A stretch of 5,663 bases of DNA, taken from contig JADFHG010000271.1 in the NCBI GenBank assembly GCA_022567365.1, forward strand, positions 1 to 5,663. The letters run 5' to 3'. The notes under the pieces are model-generated. The model was given only the letters and a program-made list of their open reading frames with translations, was not told the origin of the DNA and made no database searches. The stretch is from Planctomycetota bacterium (GTDB taxonomy: Bacteria > Planctomycetota > Phycisphaerae > UBA1845). Below, piece after piece: positions 1-5,663 of this stretch (position 1 is its first letter; every line of letters begins with the position of its first letter). Position numbers and translations under genes: made by a program.

Positions 1-212
1 CGATTCGTGTCCCCCGCGGATAAAGCCAAAGGCCATCCAACCACCGATATTCTTGGGGGGGCATCGGAACCGACCCAAGTCCGAACCGCGACCGTGAGAG
101 CGGCGTGACCAATGGAGGCACCGCCCCTCCCTCACGGTCAGGGTTCGGATAAGAGGCCATCTTCTTGATTCACTAATCTGCTACGTGGTCACCGAACTGC
201 GTTGCTCATTGC
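1..212. other. 3' flank of nadE, no convincing gene
   Basis: This stretch lies downstream of the nadE stop codon and runs to the window edge. Short frames are open to the edge on both strands, but none has recognisable protein content, and all run through the palindrome at 80-149. The visible structure is a set of adjacent inverted repeats: GGAT/ATCC at 18-21 and 35-38 around GCC/GGC, CTTGGG/CCCAAG at 52-57 and 74-79, and then the long palindrome. No T-run follows any of them on either strand, so a classical intrinsic terminator for nadE is not visible. Confidence 0.5.
80..149. repeat. Long imperfect palindrome (REP-like or RNA stem)
   Basis: The arms are TCCGAACC (80-87) with GGTTCGGA (142-149), and GACCGTGAG (90-98) with CTCACGGTC (131-139). 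That makes 17 base pairs interrupted by one 2x2 internal loop (88-89 against 140-141). Inside, GGAGG (114-118) can pair with CCTCC (126-130) around a 7-nt loop. It lies 64 nt past the nadE stop, where dispersed REP-type palindromes or mRNA 3'-end stems often sit. No U-tract follows on either strand. Whether it is repeated elsewhere in the genome cannot be seen here. Confidence 0.6.
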
Positions 213-1874
213 CTACCGCGTCAAACGCGCCGCGATCGGCATCCGCCGGCCCGTGCCGAATGCGCGGCTGGTCACCTTCAGACCGACCGGTGCCTGTTTG
301 CGTTTGTATTCGGCGCGATCGACCATCCGCACGACGCGTTCGACCATGTTTGCATCAAACCCCGCCGCGACAATATCGTCGGGCGGCAGATCCTGCTCGA
401 CGAACATCTCGAGGACGGCGTCGAGCTGGTCGTACGGCGGCAAGGAGTCTTGGTCGGTCTGCCCCTCGGCCAACTCCGCCGACGGCGGCTTCGTAATGGA
501 GCGTTCCGGAATTCGGAGCCCGTCGGCTCCCGCGTTGATGCGCCGCGCGAGTTGATAGACGGTGGTCTTGGGGACGTCGCTCAACACGGCCAGCCCGCCG
601 CACATATCGCCGTAGAGCGTGCAGTATCCAACCGCGAGTTCGCTCTTGTTGCCCGTGGTCAGCAATAGCCAACCGAACTTGTTCGAGAGGGCCATCAGAA
701 TGCCGCCGCGGATGCGCGCTTGCATGTTCTCCTCCGTCACGTCGGGTGCGCGACCCGCGAACAGTGGCGCGACGGCGGCTTCCATTGCCCGGTGCGTGCC
801 CTCGATTGGCACAATCTTGAAGTCGATCCCGAGATTATCCGCCAGGGCACGCGCGTCCGCGAGACTGTGGTCGCTACTGAATCGAGACGGCATTGCCACA
901 CCATGCACCCGCGAAGCACCGAGCGCCTCGACGGCCAGCGCCGCGGTCACCGCGGAGTCGATACCGCCGGACAGCCCGACCACGACCTCGCAAAACCCGC
1001 ACTTGGAAACGTAGTCGCGCGTGCCCATGACAAGCCCGCGATGGATCGATTCGATACGGTCCGGGTAGGGCTCCACCCGGCCGGACGAGACGCCGGCCGC
1101 CCGCACGTCGACAACTAGCAGGTCTTCGTTGAAGGCTCGCGCACGAGCCGCGAGACCACCGTTCGCATCGAGCACCAGGCTCGCGCCATCGAAGAGCAGA
1201 TCGTCATTGCCGCCAACCTGATTCACCCAGACCAGGGGTACGTGCAAGGACCGGACCTGATCCATGAACACCCGCTCGCGGTCCGCGTGCTTGCCCGCCA
1301 CGAACGGTGAGCCCGAGATATTGATGATCATTTGCGCGCCGGCGTCGACACTCTGCCGAACCGGGTCTCGTCCGTAGACCCGTCGCCCGTCGAACTGGTG
1401 GTCGTTCCACAGGTCTTCGCAAACGGTTAGGCCCACCCGTACCTTGCCCTCGGACGATTCATGCTCGAAAACCCCCACGCTTTCTCCGGGGCGAAAATAT
1501 CGAACCTCGTCAAAGACGTCGTAGCTCGGCAGGAGCGACTTGCGATAGGTCATCTCCACGCGCCCGTTGCGACAAACGGCGGCCGCGTTGTAGATGCCCT
1601 CGGATGCGTCGCCAACCTCCGATTCCACGAAGCCGACAACCGCGGTGATGTCCGTGCAGCCGCGCGCGACGCCATCGAGCGCCTTCAGGTTGGCACGCAG
1701 GAGATCGCGCCGCAGCAAGAGATCCTTCGGCGGGTAGCCCACCATGACCAACTCGTGAAAGACGACGATCTCGGCGCCCTGCGCCCGGGCCGAGTCGATA
1801 CCCTCGAGCACGCGCGCCGCGTTACCGGCGACGTCCCCGACGGTAGAGTTGATTTGCGCCAGTGCGACTTTCAT
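213..1874 (-). CDS. nadE: Glutamine-dependent NAD+ synthetase (NadE)
   Basis: This enzyme makes NAD+ from nicotinic acid adenine dinucleotide, ATP and glutamine, the last step of cytosolic NAD synthesis. The protein has 553 residues, normal for the two-domain form. The N-terminal nitrilase-family glutaminase (about 1-265) shows the Glu-Lys-Cys triad: E41 in FHELVMVGYPP, K112 in YRKSLLP, C152 in LTVCEDLW. The C-terminal synthetase domain (about 280-553) has the ATP pyrophosphatase loop SGGIDSA at 302-308, TTGNKSE at 406-412, YGDMCGG at 421-427, and the family tail KVTSRAFGTGRRMPIA. The frame stays open upstream to 2327, but family members begin at the MKVALAQIN-type strand, so I chose the ATG at 1874. 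Only a weak AAGAG lies 5 nt before it. The stop is TAG. The ammonia-dependent short form is excluded because the glutaminase domain is intact. No operon partner is visible. Confidence 0.96.
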   Translation of the reverse strand: MKVALAQINSTVGDVAGNAARVLEGIDSARAQGAEIVVFHELVMVGYPPKDLLLRRDLLRANLKALDGVARGCTDITAVVGFVESEVGDASEGIYNAAAVCRNGRVEMTYRKSLLPSYDVFDEVRYFRPGESVGVFEHESSEGKVRVGLTVCEDLWNDHQFDGRRVYGRDPVRQSVDAGAQMIINISGSPFVAGKHADRERVFMDQVRSLHVPLVWVNQVGGNDDLLFDGASLVLDANGGLAARARAFNEDLLVVDVRAAGVSSGRVEPYPDRIESIHRGLVMGTRDYVSKCGFCEVVVGLSGGIDSAVTAALAVEALGASRVHGVAMPSRFSSDHSLADARALADNLGIDFKIVPIEGTHRAMEAAVAPLFAGRAPDVTEENMQARIRGGILMALSNKFGWLLLTTGNKSELAVGYCTLYGDMCGGLAVLSDVPKTTVYQLARRINAGADGLRIPERSITKPPSAELAEGQTDQDSLPPYDQLDAVLEMFVEQDLPPDDIVAAGFDANMVERVVRMVDRAEYKRKQAPVGLKVTSRAFGTGRRMPIAARLTR

Positions 1875-1924
1875 CCGGGCTCTTGGCTCGCCTTTGGCCT
1901 TTGCATTGCGACGCTCACGTAACG

Positions 1925-1933
1925 ATTGTAGCA
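1925..1933 (-). promoter_or_regulatory. Probable extended -10 promoter of nadE
   Basis: Read on the minus strand this is TGC-TACAAT, an extended -10 element with five of six matches to TATAAT. The hexamer is complement(1925..1930). No good -35 hexamer lies 16-18 bp upstream, as expected for extended -10 promoters. Transcription would start near 1918 and give a leader of about 45 nt before the nadE ATG at 1874. The site lies inside the open frame upstream of nadE, which supports the 1874 start. It is a sequence match only. Confidence 0.45.
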
Positions 1934-2085
1934 CAACGGTTCTTGCCGGTATCGTTGGAATGCCACACGCCGCGGACCGTGCCGTACCGAGCCACGGGGG
2001 CGTGTTCTCGCCAACAACGCCGTTCCGGCGTCCCAGAGCGTGTCGGACGAACGGCTGCGGGTCGATCCAAGACCAGCGACATCGG

Positions 2086-2113
2086 GCGTTCTTTTCGTCC
2101 GGAAAAATCCTCG
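2086..2113 (-). repeat. AGGATTTTTCCGG-type element, copy 1
   Basis: Read on the minus strand, this 28-nt stretch starts CGAGGATTTTTCCGG and continues ACGAAAAGAACGC. It resembles 2781-2816 on the plus strand, with 13 of the first 15 bases identical, followed by CGAAA and AAGAAC in both. It lies 239 nt upstream of the nadE start. Its function is unknown, and the similarity may be chance. Confidence 0.3.
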
Positions 2114-2277
2114 AGATTTCTTGGGCACAAGACGAACAAACGGCGTTAGATACTTTGTGGGCGCATACTCCGCAATGATGCAGAGTGTCTGTAAGTGCGG
2201 AGCGCGATGACCGCGTTCGCTGGAGAGCGGTCGCGCCACCCAAGAAAGGCTTCATTCCTTCCCTTTGGATCCGGGGG

Positions 2278-2306
2278 GGTCGGCCGGTTTGCAATACCGG
2301 CTGGCC
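2278..2306 (+). repeat. 11-bp hairpin with 7-nt loop
   Basis: The arms GGTCGGCCGGT (2278-2288) and ACCGGCTGGCC (2296-2306) pair over 11 positions around the loop TTGCAAT. Two of the pairs (2280 with 2304, 2282 with 2302) are G.U wobbles in the plus-strand transcript and A.C mismatches in the minus-strand transcript, so an RNA role would favour the plus strand. The loop recalls a tRNA anticodon arm, but no acceptor, D or T arm surrounds it. No T-run follows. Confidence 0.4.
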
Positions 2307-2312
2307 AGCCTC

Positions 2313-2363
2313 GGATCGGGTCGTCACGGACCCGCTCCACGCTAACCCGCAAGACTTGGGTTA
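2313..2363. repeat. Two adjacent small hairpins
   Basis: The first hairpin pairs CGGGTC (2317-2322) with GACCCG (2329-2334) around GTCACG, extended by GGA/TCC (2313-2315 and 2336-2338) across one mismatch. The second pairs TAACCC (2343-2348) with GGGTTA (2358-2363) around a 9-nt loop. The second competes with an alternative pairing of CAAGAC (2350-2355) with GTCTTG (2383-2388). Neither is followed by a T-run, so they are not obvious terminators. Confidence 0.4.
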
Positions 2364-2425
2364 ATGGCACACTGGCAAGCAGGTCTTGACGACCGGCTGG
2401 GTGAAATGACGCCACTGCTGCGCGT

Positions 2426-2513
2426 AAAAAAGAAGCAAGACCAGCGGCACCCTCCCGTGTTCGGGCCGGAGAGAGGATGGTGGAAGGATGCCTTAGTGCT
2501 GGTCTTGCCTTCT
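2426..2513 (-). terminator. Branched intrinsic-terminator-like stem with U-tract
   Basis: The minus-strand stem of 15 bp (AGAA/UUCU, one bulged G, then GCAAGACCAGC/GCUGGUCUUGC) is directly followed by UUCUUUUUU at 2434-2426. This is the shape of a rho-independent terminator, except that the stem closes a 52-nt branched interior instead of a short loop. It would end any transcript entering from above 2513 before it reached nadE. Confidence 0.5.
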
Positions 2514-2586
2514 CGTTTCGGACCGAGATAACTCGGCCCTTATCCGCGTGCAGCCATCGCGACTGCGATCGATGCACGCGGCGATA
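2426..2586 (-). ncRNA. Candidate structured small RNA (new)
   Basis: Read on the minus strand, three stems follow one another. Stem A (2586-2541) pairs CCGCGTGCA with TGCACGCGG (2544-2552 and 2573-2581), capped by ATCGC-GACT-GCGAT. One nucleotide later, stem B (2539-2520) is GGGCCGAG-UUAU-CUCGGUCC, 8 bp with one G.U pair. After GAAACG, stem C (2513-2431) joins AGAAGGCAAGACCAGC to GCUGGUCUUGCUUCU with one bulged G. It encloses GGCAUCC/GGGUGCC (2492-2486 and 2452-2446, one U.G pair) and CCCG-AACA-CGGG (2465-2454). A U-tract, UUCUUUUUU, ends it. The wobbles in stems B and C are A.C mismatches on the plus strand, so the RNA should be the minus strand. A weak promoter match, TTGTTC plus GAATAT, lies just upstream. 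I recognise no known RNA family. It could be a trans-acting sRNA or a leader, although nadE starts some 550 nt further on. Confidence 0.5.
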
Positions 2587-2780
2587 TTCAGTTTCTCATT
2601 CGCGGGAACAAATCTCCAGTTCGCCCAACGCCGATCTCGAAACGGCCCAACGACCCCTCGCCGCGCTGGCTACGAAACAAACGGCACTTCCCGTGCCACA
2701 GAGTGAAAAAACCGAAGCCCGTCGCTCGCCCGCCTCAACGCCCCGCCATCGCCTAATTGTAGCCGCGATTGCCGCAGTGT

Positions 2781-2816
2781 CAAGGATTTTCCCGGGGCGA
2801 AAGAGAAAGAACACGC
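2781..2816 (+). repeat. AGGATTTTCCCGG-type element, copy 2
   Basis: This plus-strand stretch starts CAAGGATTTTCCCGG, continues GGCGAAAGAGAAAGAAC, and resembles complement(2086..2113). It lies 243 nt upstream of the HMA gene start, almost the same distance as copy 1 from nadE. A small hairpin, GCACGC-CTT-GCGTGC (2815-2829), overlaps its end; on the minus strand that hairpin is followed by a U-rich stretch, GUGUUCUUUCUCUUU, giving it a faint terminator look. Confidence 0.3.
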
Positions 2817-2940
2817 ACGCCTTGCGTGCCCTCCCACAGTACTCGAATCCCCACACCAACAGGACGCAGTTTACCCGCCCGAACCGCCGTGTCAACCGCC
2901 CCGTCCAAAAAAACATACGGATGTGCGTTGAACGGCTCGA

Positions 2941-2968
2941 TTGCTGCCGGCGCCCTCTTTCGTACAAT
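2941..2968 (+). promoter_or_regulatory. Probable promoter of the copper operon
   Basis: TTGCTG (2941-2946) and TACAAT (2963-2968) are separated by 16 bp, a plausible housekeeping-type promoter with a good -10 and a weak -35. Transcription would start near 2975, about 49 nt before the HMA gene ATG. A small dyad, ACAT-ACGG-ATGT (2913-2924), preceded by seven A residues, lies just upstream of the -35, and GTCC/GGAC (2973-2976 and 2984-2987) lies at the predicted start. I see no CueR-type, CopY-type (TACAnnTGTA) or CsoR-type operator, so the copper regulator cannot be named. Confidence 0.45.
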
Positions 2969-3023
2969 CTAAGTCCCAAAACCGGACGTGCCTCCTCGGC
3001 AGAAGGTAACCGATAGTTAAGCA

Positions 3024-3245
3024 ATGAAACTTAATATTCAAATCACAGGCATGCACTGCAATCAATGTACCCGGGCAATCGAGGCTGCATTGGCGGCCGT
3101 GCCTGCCGTCGATGAGTGCGAGGTGTGCATCGGCTCCGCGACGGTTTGCTTCGGCGAGGGTACCATGGACAAGTCCGCGTTGTTTGCGGCGATCCGGGGC
3201 GCGGGCTCGTTTGATATCCGTGGCTTTTCGGCCAGCGAGGAATAG
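3024..3245 (+). CDS. Free HMA-domain copper chaperone (CopZ-like)
   Basis: This 73-residue cytosolic protein is a single heavy-metal-associated domain. The binding loop is GMHCNQC, with M10, C12 and C15 as expected for Cu(I) handling, followed by the helix TRAIEAALAAVPAV. HMA chaperones carry Cu(I) to P1B ATPases, and such an ATPase follows on the same strand, so that role is the natural inference. The start is fixed by an in-frame TAA directly upstream (3018-3020); the only purine-rich sequence, AGAAGG, is 17 nt away, so ribosome binding looks weak. Three extra cysteines are unusual: C32 and C35 form a second CxxC on the predicted second strand and C42 lies on the third. The AGY near the end of typical CopZ domains is replaced by AGS. 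Another soft metal is possible. Confidence 0.88.
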   Translation: MKLNIQITGMHCNQCTRAIEAALAAVPAVDECEVCIGSATVCFGEGTMDKSALFAAIRGAGSFDIRGFSASEE

Positions 3246-3248
3246 GGC

Positions 3249-3365
3249 ATGGGCATCGGTACCGGCCGGACGTGGAGCGCCGCGATGATCGGCTCCGCGC
3301 GCGTGGCCCTGGATCCTACGTGGCTGGCTCGGCCGATGTGCGGTGCCGCTTGGATTTGTCAGTAA
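3249..3365 (+). CDS. Possible 38-residue small ORF in the copper operon
   Basis: This ORF begins with ATG three nucleotides after the HMA gene stop and ends with TAA at 3363-3365, 13 nt before the ATPase start, so it fills the gap almost exactly. GAGGA at 3237-3241 lies 7 nt before the ATG, a good Shine-Dalgarno sequence, and its stop overlaps the ribosome-binding site of the ATPase, as in translational coupling. The peptide starts MGIGTGRTWSAAM and ends PMCGAAWICQ. It has three Trp, two Cys and no clear signal peptide or membrane segment. Codon statistics are not supportive: by hand count about 58, 71 and 79 percent GC at positions 1, 2 and 3, with position 2 too high for typical coding DNA. 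It matches no family I know. It could be a leader-type coupling ORF or chance. Confidence 0.35.
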   Translation: MGIGTGRTWSAAMIGSARVALDPTWLARPMCGAAWICQ

Positions 3366-3370
3366 GGGAG
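3364..3370 (+). promoter_or_regulatory. Ribosome binding site of the copper ATPase
   Basis: AAGGGAG lies 8 nt before the GTG at 3379. It decides the start: the frame is open upstream to the TGA at 3286-3288, but only this GTG has a well-placed Shine-Dalgarno sequence and leaves a short tail before the HMA domain. It is the strongest such site of the certain genes here. Confidence 0.7.
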
Positions 3371-3378
3371 CGCTGTTC

Positions 3379-5663
<2,285 letters not shown>

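Larger units (their letters stand above)
1875..3023. other. Long divergent intergenic region, hairpin-rich
   Basis: This is about 1.15 kb between the divergent starts of nadE and the HMA gene. Open frames of 60-180 codons exist on both strands, but their translations are Arg/Ser/Pro-rich, overlap one another and match no family I recognise. The frame in phase with nadE up to 2327 is discussed in the findings. What can be seen is two promoter-like sites near the ends, a cluster of hairpins from 2278 to 2586, a terminator-like U-tract at 2426-2434 on the minus strand, and minor hairpins. The minor ones are ACGCCG/CGGCGT at 2017-2022 and 2026-2031, GGCAC/GTGCC at 2683-2687 and 2693-2697, and GCACGC/GCGTGC at 2815-2820 and 2824-2829. 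The length and structure suggest RNA or regulatory content rather than protein genes. Confidence 0.6.

Noticed and set aside
1..160. 53-codon minus-strand frame open to the left edge, starting at 160
   Set aside because: It runs straight through both palindromes and has no recognisable content, so coding is unlikely.
2278..2306. Possible tRNA anticodon arm (loop TTGCAAT)
   Set aside because: No acceptor stem, D arm or T arm (GGTTCGA-type) is found at the right distance on either strand.
1875..2327. An N-terminal extension of NadE (open frame of 704 codons in total)
   Set aside because: The family starts at the MKVALAQIN-type strand, the extra 151 residues look non-coding, and a promoter-like TGCTACAAT lies inside them.
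2675..2697. GGCAC/GTGCC hairpin followed by GUUUGUUU on the minus strand
   Set aside because: The stem is only 5 bp and no gene ends nearby on that strand, so it is too weak to call a terminator.
2900..3000. Copper-responsive operator (CueR, CsoR or CopY type)
   Set aside because: None of the known dyads is present near the promoter; only short generic inverted repeats are seen.
2477..3016. 179-codon plus-strand frame in the gap, and overlapping minus-strand frames 2146-2577 and 2596-3024
   Set aside because: They overlap each other and the hairpins, match no recognisable family, have no good ribosome-binding sites, and show biased Arg/Ser/Pro composition.

Overview
The window is GC-rich bacterial DNA holding two divergent blocks separated by an unusually long gap of about 1.15 kb. 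No gene here fixes the taxon. The high GC, mostly weak Shine-Dalgarno sequences and hairpin-rich spacers would suit a Planctomycetota-type genome, but that is a guess.

Left block (minus strand): nadE, a complete glutamine-dependent NAD+ synthetase of 553 residues reading from 1874 to 213. It has a nitrilase-type glutaminase domain fused to an ATP-dependent synthetase domain. Its 3' flank (1-212) has no convincing gene but carries a long imperfect palindrome (80-149) beside a smaller hairpin (52-79).

Central gap (1875-3023): no convincing protein gene. It holds a likely nadE promoter (1925-1933) and a likely promoter for the metal genes (2941-2968). Between them is a cluster of hairpins. The most striking part is complement(2426..2586): three consecutive stems ending in a branched terminal stem and a U-tract. 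The G.U wobbles in its stems are pairable only in the minus-strand transcript. I read this as a candidate unannotated structured RNA. A short motif, CAAGAC(C), recurs six times in both orientations between 2068 and 2507.

Right block (plus strand): a copper-handling operon. It contains a 73-residue free HMA metallochaperone with three cysteines beyond the usual CxxC pair, a possible 38-residue small ORF filling the next gap, and a P1B-1 type Cu+-transporting ATPase (copA type). The ATPase starts at a GTG behind a strong Shine-Dalgarno sequence and is still open at the right edge after 761 codons. The chaperone would carry Cu(I) in the cytosol and hand it to the ATPase, which exports it using ATP. 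The NAD and copper blocks share no evident function beyond lying back to back.
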